Assembly (NCBI RefSeq): GCF_020169415.1
Contig: NZ_JAIULG010000001.1
Location: forward strand, 205,295-269,294
DNA: 64,000 bases
Direction of reading: 5' to 3'
Source: Tsukamurella sp. M9C
GTDB lineage: Bacteria; Actinomycetota; Actinomycetes; Mycobacteriales; Mycobacteriaceae
Positions 1 through 8,880 of this stretch are shown here, one piece after another (within the stretch, counting starts at the first letter, position 1; every line of letters starts with the position of its first letter). A program made the position numbers and the translations under genes. Under the pieces are notes generated by a model. The model saw nothing but the letters and a program-made list of their open reading frames with translations. It was not told the DNA's origin and ran no database searches.

Positions 1-1
1 C

Positions 2-673
2 ACCAGTCGTGAACTCGTCACCCGCGATGGCTGGAAGGTCACCGTCTCCAAGTTCGGGGAGAAGCTCGATTCCGTCCCGCCGCTCAACCGATCGCCCCAG
101 AGCTTCGAAGGATTCTCGAGCGTCGGCGGTGAAGCGAAGGTCGAAGCCGCCTACCCGAACGATCCGAAACGCAAGCCCACCAGCCGAATCAAGTCCGCCA
201 CCCTGACTACCGGCGTCCAGGTCGGCTGCGCCGTCACTGCCGACAGCCTCACCATCGGCGGCTCTCTCTCCAACGCCACCACCGCCTCGATCACCCCCAC
301 CGTCACCGCATCCGGCACCGTTACCGGACAGGGTCAGGGCGGCTCCAACGGCGGCTCCGGCGGAGGTAGCGTCTCCGGCACCGGGTCCGGCAGCCTGTCC
401 GGAACCCTCTCCGGCACCGTCACCGAGACGGGCAACATCTCCGGCATCCTCAAACCCGGCACCACCAAAGACATTCCTTATGCCAAGAAGGCCGTCGTCG
501 GCCCCAACGCCCAGACCATGACCCGCGACATCCGCATCGCCGTCGACAACTGCATCGGCGGCGTCCAGGTCCGCACCTACGCCACCGTCGCCATCAGCAC
601 AGACGCCACCGACGACACCCTCACCACCTTCGGCAAGCCGATCTTCCTGACCCGCCCCGAGCAGAACCGGTAG
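2..673 (+). CDS. MspA-family outer-membrane (mycomembrane) porin, C-terminal part
   Basis: The reading frame enters from the left edge and ends at a TAG. The translation has typical MspA features: a DGWKVTVSK segment near the front, a VGCAV segment, a Gly/Ser/Thr-rich beta-strand region, a KPGTTKDIPYAKK segment and a DNCIGGVQVRTYATV segment that contains the second conserved Cys. MspA proteins form octameric hydrophilic channels in the mycolic-acid outer membrane. An unusually Gly/Ser-rich run (about residues 113-138 of the visible part) sits where the constriction and hairpin region is expected, so the pore may be longer than classical MspA. The start and signal peptide lie outside the window. 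Confidence 0.85.
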   Translation, partial: TSRELVTRDGWKVTVSKFGEKLDSVPPLNRSPQSFEGFSSVGGEAKVEAAYPNDPKRKPTSRIKSATLTTGVQVGCAVTADSLTIGGSLSNATTASITPTVTASGTVTGQGQGGSNGGSGGGSVSGTGSGSLSGTLSGTVTETGNISGILKPGTTKDIPYAKKAVVGPNAQTMTRDIRIAVDNCIGGVQVRTYATVAISTDATDDTLTTFGKPIFLTRPEQNR

Positions 674-747
674 CTGCACGGCGGGCTTCACGGAACCTTC
701 ACGGCATCGCGGCGGGGCGGCCACACCGCGCCCGCACAGTGGTGTCC

Positions 748-2898
748 ATGCAGGAGAAACTCAGAGACATAGCGCGTTTCGACGGGCCGTCGTCGATCGT
801 CGTCTTCCTCGTGGCACTGCCACTGTCCCTCGGTATCGCGCTGGCGTCGGGCGCGCCGCTCATGGCGGGCCTCATCGCGGGCGTCATCGGCGGCATCGTC
901 GGCGGCCTGATGGGCGGCTCGCCGCTGCTCGTCAGCGGCCCGGCCGCGGGCCTCACGGTGGTCGTCGCCGAACTCATCGCGACCTTCGGCTGGAAGGTGA
1001 CCACCGCGATCACCGTCGCCGCGGGCCTGGTGCAGATCGGACTGGGCCTGAGCCGGATCGCCCGTGCGGCGCTGGCGATCTCGCCGGTCGTGGTGCACGC
1101 CATGCTCGCCGGCATCGGCGTGACGATCGTGATCCAGCAGGCCCACGTCCTGCTCGGCGGCTCCTCGCGCAGCTCGGTGCTGCAGAACCTCACGGAGCTG
1201 CCCTCGCGGATCGGCGCCCTGCACTGGCCGGACCTCGCCGTCGGCCTCGTCGTGATCGCGGTGATGGTGCTCTGGCCGAAGCTGCCCGCGAAGTGGCGCC
1301 GGGTCCCCGGCGCCCTCGTCGCGGTGACGGCCGCGACGGTGCTCTCCCTCGTCGTCCCGATGAACGTCGAGCGGATCCGCCTGAACGGCTCCATCATCGA
1401 CGCGATCGGCCTGCCCGCCATGCCCACCGGGAACTGGGGCGCCGTCGCCCTCGGCGTCCTCACCGTCGCGCTCATCGCCAGCGTCGAGTCGCTGCTCTCC
1501 GCCGTGGCCACCGACCGCATGCACGACGGCGCCAAGACGAACCTCGACCGCGAGCTCGTCGGCCAGGGCGCCGCCAACACCGTCTCCGGGCTGCTCGGCG
1601 GCCTCCCCGTCACCGGCGTCATCGTGCGCAGCGCGACCAACGTCGCCGCCGGGGCCCGCACCCGCTGGTCCGCGGTCCTGCACGGCGTGTGGCTACTCTT
1701 CTTCTCCGTCGCGCTCTCCGGCCTCGTCGAGAAGATCCCCACCTCCGCCCTCGCCGGCCTGCTCATCGTGATCGGCGTCCAACTGGTGAAGATCGCCCAC
1801 ATCCGCACCGCCCGCCGCACGGGCGACCTGCTCGTCTACGCCGTCACCATCGGCGGCGTCCTGTTCCTCAACCTGCTCGAGGGCGTGCTCGCCGGACTCG
1901 TCGTCGCGCTGGTCCTCGTCCTGTGGCGAGTCGCGCGGGCCCATATCGAGGCCGTGGTCGACGGTGCCGGCCGCTGGCACGTCACCGTCGACGGGACGCT
2001 GTCCTTCTTCTCCCTGCCGCGCCTGACGCGGGTGCTCGCCACCGTCCCGCCCGGGCAGGACGTCGCGATCGAGCTCACCGTCGACTTCCTCGACCACGCG
2101 GCGGCGGAGGAGATCCAGGAGTGGTCGCGGCGCTACCGGGCCGCAGGCGGGACCGTCACCGTCGACGACCTGGGCGGTGCGGCTCTCGACGCGGCCGCGA
2201 CGGTCACGCCCCGTCGGACCACGGAACGCCCGGCCGAGCGCGGCCTGCTGCCCTGGCGCGCGCACGCCCGCGGCGGCCTCGCCGACGGGATCGCCCGCTA
2301 CCACCGGCGGCACGCCGCCCTGCTCAGCGACGACTTCGACCAACTCAGCGGCGGCCAGAAGCCGGAGGCGCTGTTCCTCACCTGCGCCGATTCGCGGGTC
2401 GTGCCGAACGTCATCACCGGCAGCGGCCCGGGCGACCTGTTCACCGTCCGCAACGTGGGCAACCTGGTCCCGCCCGCGGGCACGGACCCGTCGATCGAGG
2501 CCTCGCTCGCCTACGCCGTCGACCAGCTCGCGGTCCGGCAGATCATCGTCTGCGGGCACTCCGCGTGCGGGGCGATGGGCGTCGCGCTCGAATCCCCGGT
2601 CGTTCCTCCGACGATCCGGCGCTGGATCGAGCACGCGGCACCGTCGACCGAGGCCTTCCGGACCGGCCACCCCGTGCGCGGGGCGGCGGCGGATCTGGGC
2701 TTCGGGGCGGCCGACCAGCTCTCGCTGGTCAACGTCGCGATGCAGGTGGCGGCGGTGGCCGAGCACCCGCTGGTGCGGGCCGCGGTCGCCGCGGGGCGGG
2801 TCGAAGTCATCGGCCTGTTCTTCGACATCGCGTCCGGCCGGGTGCTGCGCGTGACGGACTCGGCGGTCGTGGAGGCGGACACTCTCACCCACGCCTAG
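748..2898 (+). CDS. SulP-family anion transporter fused to beta-carbonic anhydrase
   Basis: The N-terminal ~390 residues are a many-helix SulP (SLC26) transporter, followed by a STAS-like stretch (about 405-475) and a C-terminal beta-carbonic anhydrase. Zinc-site residues are visible: Cys546 in TCADSRV with the Asp548/Arg550 dyad, then His604 and Cys607 in CGHSACGAM. The fusion suggests bicarbonate (or sulfate) uptake coupled to interconversion with CO2 at the inner membrane face. M. tuberculosis Rv3273 has the same architecture (from memory). I chose ATG 748; in-frame GTGs at 739 and 742 are alternatives, and none has a clear Shine-Dalgarno sequence. Substrate is inferred from the fusion partner only. 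Confidence 0.9.
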   Translation: MQEKLRDIARFDGPSSIVVFLVALPLSLGIALASGAPLMAGLIAGVIGGIVGGLMGGSPLLVSGPAAGLTVVVAELIATFGWKVTTAITVAAGLVQIGLGLSRIARAALAISPVVVHAMLAGIGVTIVIQQAHVLLGGSSRSSVLQNLTELPSRIGALHWPDLAVGLVVIAVMVLWPKLPAKWRRVPGALVAVTAATVLSLVVPMNVERIRLNGSIIDAIGLPAMPTGNWGAVALGVLTVALIASVESLLSAVATDRMHDGAKTNLDRELVGQGAANTVSGLLGGLPVTGVIVRSATNVAAGARTRWSAVLHGVWLLFFSVALSGLVEKIPTSALAGLLIVIGVQLVKIAHIRTARRTGDLLVYAVTIGGVLFLNLLEGVLAGLVVALVLVLWRVARAHIEAVVDGAGRWHVTVDGTLSFFSLPRLTRVLATVPPGQDVAIELTVDFLDHAAAEEIQEWSRRYRAAGGTVTVDDLGGAALDAAATVTPRRTTERPAERGLLPWRAHARGGLADGIARYHRRHAALLSDDFDQLSGGQKPEALFLTCADSRVVPNVITGSGPGDLFTVRNVGNLVPPAGTDPSIEASLAYAVDQLAVRQIIVCGHSACGAMGVALESPVVPPTIRRWIEHAAPSTEAFRTGHPVRGAAADLGFGAADQLSLVNVAMQVAAVAEHPLVRAAVAAGRVEVIGLFFDIASGRVLRVTDSAVVEADTLTHA

Positions 2899-2925
2899 CG
2901 ACACGCCGGCGCGGCGCCGCGGACC

Positions 2926-3372
2926 TCACCCCCGCGGCGTCGCGCGTTCCGCCGTTCCCGATCGTCCGGGCCGGCGGGCGATCCCGGCAAGGGTGCTCGC
3001 GAACTCCTCCGCGATCGCGAGCTGCGTCCGGAGCTCGGCGCAGCGTTGCTGCGCGGCATCGGAGCACTGGTCGACGAAGACCGCGGCGTCGGCGCGCACC
3101 TCGTCCGCCGCCGCGTCGTCGGCGAGCGTGTCCAGCGCCGCGAGCAGATCCCGCATCTGTTCGAGGGTGAAGCCGAGCGGCTTCATGCGTCGGATCACGA
3201 GCAGGCGCTCGACGTCGGAGGAGGTGTAGAGGCGGAACCCGCCGGGGCTCCGCTCGGATGGCGTGACCAGGCCGACCTCGTCGTAGTGCCGGATCGTCTT
3301 GAGGGACAGCCCCGTGGCCTCCGCGACCTGTCCGATCTGCAGGAGGCGGCCGGTCTCCGGTGCGTCTGCCAT
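2926..3372 (-). CDS. MerR-family transcriptional regulator
   Basis: 148 residues. The N-terminal winged helix-turn-helix is classical MerR: LLQIGQVAEATGLSLKTIRHY followed by GLVTPSERSPGGFRLY and the RRMKPLGFTLEQMRDLL helix. A C-terminal coiled-coil dimerisation helix follows, with a single Cys (C103) and no metal-binding Cys pair, so this is not an obvious metal sensor. The ATG lies 9 nt after the stop of the upstream SulP gene on the same strand, so both are probably one transcript and the regulator may control that transporter. It converges on the SulP-carbonic anhydrase gene. Confidence 0.88.
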   Translation of the reverse strand: MADAPETGRLLQIGQVAEATGLSLKTIRHYDEVGLVTPSERSPGGFRLYTSSDVERLLVIRRMKPLGFTLEQMRDLLAALDTLADDAAADEVRADAAVFVDQCSDAAQQRCAELRTQLAIAEEFASTLAGIARRPGRSGTAERATPRG

Positions 3373-3381
3373 GGCGTGAGC

Positions 3382-4887
3382 CTAGTCGTGGCCGCCGAGG
3401 TGCCCGCTGAGACGGCCGTGCCGCTCCGCGGACGCCGCGTCGAGCCCGACGAACTCGACCGTCTTGCCCTTGCCGCGGTACTTGGTCTCGATCGCATCGA
3501 GTGCCGCGACGGTCGACGCGTCCCACACGTGCGCCGCGGACAGGTCGACGATCACGTGCCGCGGGTCGTTCACGTAGTCGAACTGGTGCACCAGATCGTT
3601 GCTGGAGGCGAAGAAGAGCTCGCCCTGCACGCGGTAGGTGCGCGTGCCCGAGGTGGCCGACTCAGTGGGAACGACCTCGGTGAAGTGCGCGACCCGCCGG
3701 ACGAGCAGGAGGGTCGCGACGATGACGCCGCCGACGACGCCGTACGCCAGGTTGTGGGTGGCGACGGTGATCGCGACGGTGACGGCCATGACCGCGGTCT
3801 CGCTGCGCGGCATGCGGCGCAGGGTCGCCGGGGCGATGCTGTGCCAGTCGAAGGTGCCGACCGCGACCATGATCATCACCGCCACCAGCGCGGCCATCGG
3901 GATCCGCGCGACGAGGTCCCCGAGGCCGACGACGAGGATCAGGAGGAACAACCCGGCGAGGAAGGTCGAGATCCGCGTCCGGGCGCCGGAGCTCTTGACG
4001 TTGATCATCGTCTGGCCGATCATCGCGCAGCCGCCCATGCCGCCGAAGAATCCGGTCACCACGTTCGCCACGCCCTGCCCCCAGCCCTCGCGGGTCTTGT
4101 CGGAGTGGGTGTCGGTGATGTCGTCGACGAGCTTGGCGGTCATGAGCGATTCGAGCAGGCCGACGAGGGCCACCGCGAGGGCGTACGGCGCGATCAGCCG
4201 CAGCGTGTCCAGGTCGTACGGGACATCGGGGATCAGCCACTGCGGAAGGGTGCTCGGCAGCTCGCCCTCGTCGCCGACGTTCGGGACGGCGAGGCCGGCG
4301 ACCATCGTGACCCCGGTCAGGAGGACGATCGCCACCAGCGGCGCCGGCACAGCGGTGGTGAGCCGCGGCAGGCCGATCATGATGAGCAGGCCGGCGGCGA
4401 TCATCGGGTACACGAGCCACGGCACGCCGGTCATGTGCGGCACCTGGGCGAGGAAGATCAGGATGGCGAGGGCGTTGACGAATCCGACCATCACCGATCG
4501 CGGGATGAACCGCATCAGCTTCGCGACGCCGAGGGCGCTGAGTACGATCTGGAGGAGTCCGGCGAGGATCACGGTCGCGAGTAGGTAGTCCAGGCCGTGC
4601 TCGCGCGCGATGGGGGCGACGACCAGCGCGACCGCGCCGGTGGCGGCCGAGATCATCGCGGGCCTGCCGCCGACGACCGCGATCGTGACCGCCATGGTGA
4701 ACGAGGCGAACAGCCCGACGCGCGGATCGACGCCGGCGATGATCGAGAAGGAGATCGCCTCCGGGATCAACGCCAGCGCCACCACGAGACCCGCGAGCGT
4801 CTCGGTCTTGAGGCGCTTCGGACTGCGCAGCGCGGCCACGACGTCGCTGTCCCGGACGAACCGCGCCGTGCGCGTGTGGACTGTCAT
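3382..4887 (-). CDS. SulP-family inorganic anion transporter with STAS domain
   Basis: 501 residues from the chosen ATG, which is preceded by GAAGGATC as ribosome-binding site; a 72-residue upstream extension of the open frame is hydrophilic and lacks a Shine-Dalgarno sequence, so I reject it. The protein has about 10-12 membrane segments beginning with ETLAGLVVALALIPEAISFS, a family-typical SulP signature. Residues about 415-500 form a cytoplasmic STAS domain. SulP proteins carry sulfate, bicarbonate or other anions. The gene is followed at 9 nt by a MerR regulator and is divergent from the PAP2-like gene. With the SulP-carbonic anhydrase gene next door, two SulP paralogues flank one MerR gene. 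Confidence 0.88.
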   Translation of the reverse strand: MTVHTRTARFVRDSDVVAALRSPKRLKTETLAGLVVALALIPEAISFSIIAGVDPRVGLFASFTMAVTIAVVGGRPAMISAATGAVALVVAPIAREHGLDYLLATVILAGLLQIVLSALGVAKLMRFIPRSVMVGFVNALAILIFLAQVPHMTGVPWLVYPMIAAGLLIMIGLPRLTTAVPAPLVAIVLLTGVTMVAGLAVPNVGDEGELPSTLPQWLIPDVPYDLDTLRLIAPYALAVALVGLLESLMTAKLVDDITDTHSDKTREGWGQGVANVVTGFFGGMGGCAMIGQTMINVKSSGARTRISTFLAGLFLLILVVGLGDLVARIPMAALVAVMIMVAVGTFDWHSIAPATLRRMPRSETAVMAVTVAITVATHNLAYGVVGGVIVATLLLVRRVAHFTEVVPTESATSGTRTYRVQGELFFASSNDLVHQFDYVNDPRHVIVDLSAAHVWDASTVAALDAIETKYRGKGKTVEFVGLDAASAERHGRLSGHLGGHD

Positions 4888-5102
4888 CGATCGGATCCTT
4901 CGTGCATCGGTCGCATCACGCGGCGATGTGCCCCGGCTGCGGTGAATGAGCTGCGGCGCGCGGGTCCACCGCGCGAACCGGCCGAACTCTACCCTCCCGT
5001 TAGGGAAGAGTTGTATGCGTGGGGTCCTCGGCGGCGCGGATTGCGACACGGCTGTGACATTCGCGGGGCGAAACGGAGGCGGGCCGACGACGATGAGGGA
5101 CA

Positions 5103-5765
5103 ATGCTCGACGTCATGTTCGCAACCACACGCCCCTGGACCGCCGCGACGACGGCAGTCGTCGCCGCGCTGGCCTTCGCCGGGCTCTACCTCGCGGTCGT
5201 CGGCACCGCATCGGGCCAGGTCATCGACCACGAGCTCATGCGGACGATCTCCGCCGCATTCGGGGTCGAGAACCCCGTCGAGGGCGCCCTGGGCCGCTAC
5301 CAGCTGCCGATGATCGCGGCCGGCGGCCTCCTCGTGGCCGCGGTCGTCGCGAGCCGCCGGTCGAAGACGGTCGCCGTCTCCGCCGCGCTCGTCCTCGGCT
5401 CGACGGTGGCGGGCGCGTACCTGCTCAAGGCCCTGCTCGAGCGGCCCTCCTTCGGCATCGGCCCCGAGCTCAACTCGTTCCCGTCGAACACCGTCGCCGT
5501 GGTCGCGGCGCTCGCGGTGATCCTGGTCGGCTCCGCCGCGCGGCGCTACCGCGCCCTCGCGCTCCTCGTCGCCGTCGGCGCCGGGAGCGTGGTCTCCGTC
5601 CTCGTCGTCGCCCAACAGTGGCACCGCCCCGGCGATGTCCTGGGAGCATGGTTGGTGGCCGTCGGCGCCGCCGCGGTGGTCCGGGTCGGTCAGGCCGCCT
5701 GGGCCTGGACCTCCGACGTGGAAGGGAGCCTCACGGGTGGTCAGACTGCTGCTCATCGAGGATGA
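5103..5765 (+). CDS. PAP2-superfamily membrane protein, possibly catalytically altered
   Basis: 220 residues with about six hydrophobic segments. PAP2 (lipid phosphatase) landmarks are present: KALLERP for motif 1, SFPSNTVAVVAAL where motif 2 PSGH should be, and QQWHRPGDVLGAW for motif 3 with its His and Asp. The motif 2 His is Thr here, which would remove the acid catalyst of the canonical enzyme. The ATG has GAGGG five bases upstream. The 3' end overlaps the response-regulator gene by 29 nt, so the protein is probably co-expressed with the two-component system. It may be a degenerate phosphatase or a sensor accessory; the motif reading is direct, the role is not known. Confidence 0.7.
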   Translation: MLDVMFATTRPWTAATTAVVAALAFAGLYLAVVGTASGQVIDHELMRTISAAFGVENPVEGALGRYQLPMIAAGGLLVAAVVASRRSKTVAVSAALVLGSTVAGAYLLKALLERPSFGIGPELNSFPSNTVAVVAALAVILVGSAARRYRALALLVAVGAGSVVSVLVVAQQWHRPGDVLGAWLVAVGAAAVVRVGQAAWAWTSDVEGSLTGGQTAAHRG

Positions 5766-6438
5766 CCCGGCGATCGTCGACGCACTGACGCTCTCGCTCG
5801 GCCGGCTCGACCACACCGTCGAGCACTTGGCCGCCGCCACGGACGACCTCGAGCAGCGGGTGACCGCCGCCGATGCGGTGATCCTCGACGTCGGCCTGCC
5901 CGGCGAGGACGGCTTCGCCGTGTGCCGCCGCATCCGTCGCTCCAGCACCGTCCCGATCCTCATGCTCACGGCCCGCTCCGACGACATCGACACCGTCGCC
6001 GGACTCGAGGCCGGCGCCGACGACTACGTGGTCAAGCCCGTCAGCCCGCGCGTGCTGGACGCCCGGATCAAGGCCGCCCTGCGCCGCACCGCGCCGTCCG
6101 CGGACCCCGCCCCGGCACCGTCGGGCGAGGTGGCGGCACCGTCGAACGACGGTCCGCTGACCGTCGACCGGGCCGGCGCGGAGGTCCTGCGCGACGGTGC
6201 GCCCCTGCCGCTCACGCCCACCGAGAAGCGGCTGATGTACGCCTTCGCCGACCACCCGGGCCAGGTGCTCAGCCGCGAGCAGTTGCTCGCGATGGCCTGG
6301 AACCAGGACTTCCTCGGCGACTCCCGGCTGGTGGACAACGCGATCCTGCGGCTGCGCCCCAAGATCGACCCACACGACGGGACCAGCCACATCGAGACGG
6401 TGCGCGGCTTCGGCTACCGGTTCCGGCCCACGCCGTGA
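5737..6438 (+). CDS. OmpR/PhoB-family response regulator
   Basis: 233 residues. The receiver domain has the acidic pair in LLIEDDPAIVD, the phosphoacceptor Asp51 in VILDVGLPGEDGF, the Thr in MLTARSDD and the Lys in VVKPVSPR. After a short Pro/Ala linker, a winged-helix domain (about 140-233) contains the typical LPLTPTEKRLMYAF, LSREQLLAMAW and VRGFGYRF segments. The GTG start is supported by GAAGGGAG upstream and lies inside the end of the PAP2-like gene. It overlaps the following kinase by 4 nt, so the pair is translationally coupled. Confidence 0.92.
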   Translation: MVRLLLIEDDPAIVDALTLSLGRLDHTVEHLAAATDDLEQRVTAADAVILDVGLPGEDGFAVCRRIRRSSTVPILMLTARSDDIDTVAGLEAGADDYVVKPVSPRVLDARIKAALRRTAPSADPAPAPSGEVAAPSNDGPLTVDRAGAEVLRDGAPLPLTPTEKRLMYAFADHPGQVLSREQLLAMAWNQDFLGDSRLVDNAILRLRPKIDPHDGTSHIETVRGFGYRFRPTP

Positions 6439-7823
6439 TCGCAGGTCTGCGCACCCGGATCCTCGCGATCATCGTGATCGTGACCTGCCTGACCGCGGGG
6501 GTCACCGGCGTCGCGGTCGCAATGGTGGTGCGGGACTGGGTGTATCAGGACGCGCAGGAAGCCGTGCTCACCACGTTCCGGCACGACATGGAGACCTTCG
6601 AGCGCCAGGGGATGCCCGCGCCGGGCAGCGGTGGGGCCTCGCCGGGAGGCCGATCGAGCATCGGGGAGTTCCTCCCGGGCGACTACACCGTGGAGGTCGA
6701 CGGCGTGACCGTCCGCCAGGGGTCCGCGCCCCCGCAGGACTTCCCCGGGGCGATGCGGCGCGAGCTCGAGAAGGTGCCGTCGCTGTACCGCTTCCAGCGG
6801 TTGCCGGACGGGAAGGTGCTGGTCGCGCACAGCGTTCCCCGGCCGACGATCTTCAATGCGGAGAGCGTCGTGGTCTACGGCGTGCAGCCGCTCGAGGACG
6901 TCGGGCCCCGGTTGAACCGGCTCACGTTGCTGGTCGTCGTCGCCGTGGCCGGCAGCGCTCTGCTCGGCATCCTCGTCGCGCTGATCGTCGCGCGCACGGT
7001 GACCCGGCCGCTCAGCCGGATCCAGTCCGTCGCCGCGCGCGTCACGGACGGCGACACCGAGGCCCGCCTCCCCGCGACCGACGTGACCGAACTGCGCGAC
7101 CTCACCGACACGTTCAACTCCATGCTCGACCGGCAGAACGAGTCGATCGACGTGCTGCGCCACCAGGACGCGCGGTCGCGGCGGTTCGTCGGCGACGTCT
7201 CGCACGAGCTGCGCAGCCCACTCGCCGCGCTCGTCCCCGCCGCCGAGGTGCTGCGCGAGGAGGCCGCGACCCTCGGCGCCGACTCCGACCTGCGCCGCGC
7301 CTCCGAGCTCGTCGCCTCCGAGGTCGACACCCTCGCCGGCCTCGTCGACGACCTGCTGGAGATGACGCGCCTCGACGCCGGTGCGGCCGAGGTGCGGCGC
7401 GCGCCCTTCGAGCTGGTCGGGGCCCTGCGCGAGGCCCTCTCCGCCCGCGGCTGGCACGCCGTCCAGGTCGACGGTGCGCCCCTCACCGTCGAGTCCGACC
7501 GCCGCCGCGTGGTCGCGGTGGTGACCAACCTGGTGGGCAACGCGGTCCGGCACGGCGCGCCGCCCGTGACGGTGACCGTCGCTCCGTCGGCCGACGGTGC
7601 GATCGTCGAGGTCCGCGATCACGGTCCGGGCGTGCCGCCCGGCGACGAGGAACGGGTCTTCGGCCGGTTCGCGAAGGCCCAGGAGGCCCGCTCGCGCGGT
7701 GCCGGCGGGGGAGCCGGCCTCGGGCTCGCCATCGCCCGGGACAACGCGCGGCTGCTGGGCGGCGACGTCGACTACCGGCGCGAGGGCGCCACCACCGTCT
7801 TCCGGTTGCGGCTCGCCCGGTAA
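6435..7823 (+). CDS. Sensor histidine kinase of the adjacent regulator
   Basis: 462 residues. A first membrane helix (about 9-32), an extracytoplasmic sensor region of ~130 residues, a second helix (about 164-186), a HAMP domain (about 187-240), then the HisKA domain with phospho-acceptor His257 in GDVSHELRSPLAAL. The ATPase region has NLVGNAVRHG (N box), VRDHGPGVPP (G1) and a Gly-rich G2 segment followed by GLGLAIARDNARLLGG. It starts at GTG overlapping the response-regulator stop. The sensor domain shows no motif I recognise, so the signal is unknown. Confidence 0.92.
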   Translation: MIAGLRTRILAIIVIVTCLTAGVTGVAVAMVVRDWVYQDAQEAVLTTFRHDMETFERQGMPAPGSGGASPGGRSSIGEFLPGDYTVEVDGVTVRQGSAPPQDFPGAMRRELEKVPSLYRFQRLPDGKVLVAHSVPRPTIFNAESVVVYGVQPLEDVGPRLNRLTLLVVVAVAGSALLGILVALIVARTVTRPLSRIQSVAARVTDGDTEARLPATDVTELRDLTDTFNSMLDRQNESIDVLRHQDARSRRFVGDVSHELRSPLAALVPAAEVLREEAATLGADSDLRRASELVASEVDTLAGLVDDLLEMTRLDAGAAEVRRAPFELVGALREALSARGWHAVQVDGAPLTVESDRRRVVAVVTNLVGNAVRHGAPPVTVTVAPSADGAIVEVRDHGPGVPPGDEERVFGRFAKAQEARSRGAGGGAGLGLAIARDNARLLGGDVDYRREGATTVFRLRLAR

Positions 7824-7832
7824 ATTCGGGTC

Positions 7833-8630
7833 ATGCGCGTAGCGGTGATCGACTCCGGTTTCGGGATGGTCAACTACGCCGACGCCCTCTCCCGCGTGCG
7901 GCCCGACACCGAGCTGGTGCTGGCCCGCGACCCCGACAACATGCCCTACGGCCTGCTGGAACCGGCCCGGATCTCGGAGTGCGTGGTCGCCATGGCCGGC
8001 GCCGCGGCCCGCTACGACGTGGACGCGATCATCGTCGCCTGCAACACCGGCTCCATGTACGCACTGGAGGCGGCCCGCGCCCGCTTCGAGCCCGCCGTCC
8101 CCGTCGTCGGGGTGGTGCCCGCCATCCGCCCCGCGGGGTCGACGGGGCGCCCCTTCGCCGTCTGGGCGACCGCTGCGGCGACGGTGAGCGACTACCAGAC
8201 CTCGCTCATCGACGCCTTCGCCGACCCGGCCCTCGCGCACCGCATCCCCTGCTACGGCCTGGCCGAGGCGATCGACTCCGGCGACCCCGAGCGGGTGGCG
8301 GCGGCGATCTCCGCGGCGGCCGCGGCGACCCCGGACGACATCGAGTCGGTGGTTCTGGGCTGCACGCACTACGGGCTGGTCAGGGAGCCGATCGTGTCCG
8401 CGCTCCGGGCGCGGACCGGGCGGGACGTCGCGGTCTTCGACTCGCCGGAACCTGTCGCCCGGCAGACGCTGCGCCGGCTCGGCGTGGAGCCCGGCGGACC
8501 GCCGGAGCTGGGCGCCGTGGTGGCCGTGCTGGAGTCCGGGCGTCCGGGGGCGCTGCCCGCCTCGCTCGCCGCCTATCCCGCCGGCCGGCTGCTCCTGGAG
8601 CGATGCGGTCGCAGCGCGAAAACACCGTGA
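7833..8630 (+). CDS. Glutamate racemase-like (Asp/Glu racemase family) protein
   Basis: 265 residues with both catalytic cysteines of the family: Cys70 in IIVACNTGS and Cys177 in VVLGCTHYGL, plus the N-terminal VIDSGFG substrate loop. The family converts L-Glu to D-Glu for peptidoglycan. The protein diverges from standard MurI in its front segment (GFGMVNYADAL rather than a GGLTVL-type sequence), so it could be a second racemase or one with another amino-acid substrate. It follows the kinase gene by only 9 nt and probably belongs to the same operon, which links the two-component system to cell-wall precursor supply by inference. Confidence 0.8.
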   Translation: MRVAVIDSGFGMVNYADALSRVRPDTELVLARDPDNMPYGLLEPARISECVVAMAGAAARYDVDAIIVACNTGSMYALEAARARFEPAVPVVGVVPAIRPAGSTGRPFAVWATAAATVSDYQTSLIDAFADPALAHRIPCYGLAEAIDSGDPERVAAAISAAAAATPDDIESVVLGCTHYGLVREPIVSALRARTGRDVAVFDSPEPVARQTLRRLGVEPGGPPELGAVVAVLESGRPGALPASLAAYPAGRLLLERCGRSAKTP

Positions 8631-8689
8631 CAAAAGAATCGCGATGAGATATATGCATGACCGCAACTCTCCTGTTATCCTGAGAGAGC

Positions 8690-8723
8690 ACTGACCGCAG
8701 CTGACTCGCTCGCTGCGGTCAGT
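8690..8723 (+). terminator. Hairpin terminator after the racemase-like gene
   Basis: A perfect 12-bp stem (ACTGACCGCAGC paired with GCTGCGGTCAGT) with a 10-nt loop lies 60 nt after the racemase-like stop. No strong T-run follows (AGTCATTTG), as is common in actinobacteria. It probably ends the PAP2/two-component/racemase transcript. Confidence 0.55.
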
Positions 8724-8880
8724 AGTCATTTGCAGGGCTTTTGATCTCTCAAGTTAGCCCCGGGTCTCTCAGGTGAAACGTCAACTGTCTCAGAGGCTGA
8801 GATCGCCCCGTGACGAGTCCGTGACCAACGCCCCGTAGAGCGCAATCGGGGGCGAGCCCGCGTTGGGCCCGTGTTGCTGC

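Noticed and set aside
4888..5103. N-terminal extension of the minus-strand SulP transporter by 72 residues
   Set aside because: The extension is hydrophilic, without a ribosome site, and covers the divergent promoter region; the internal ATG has GAAGGATC upstream.
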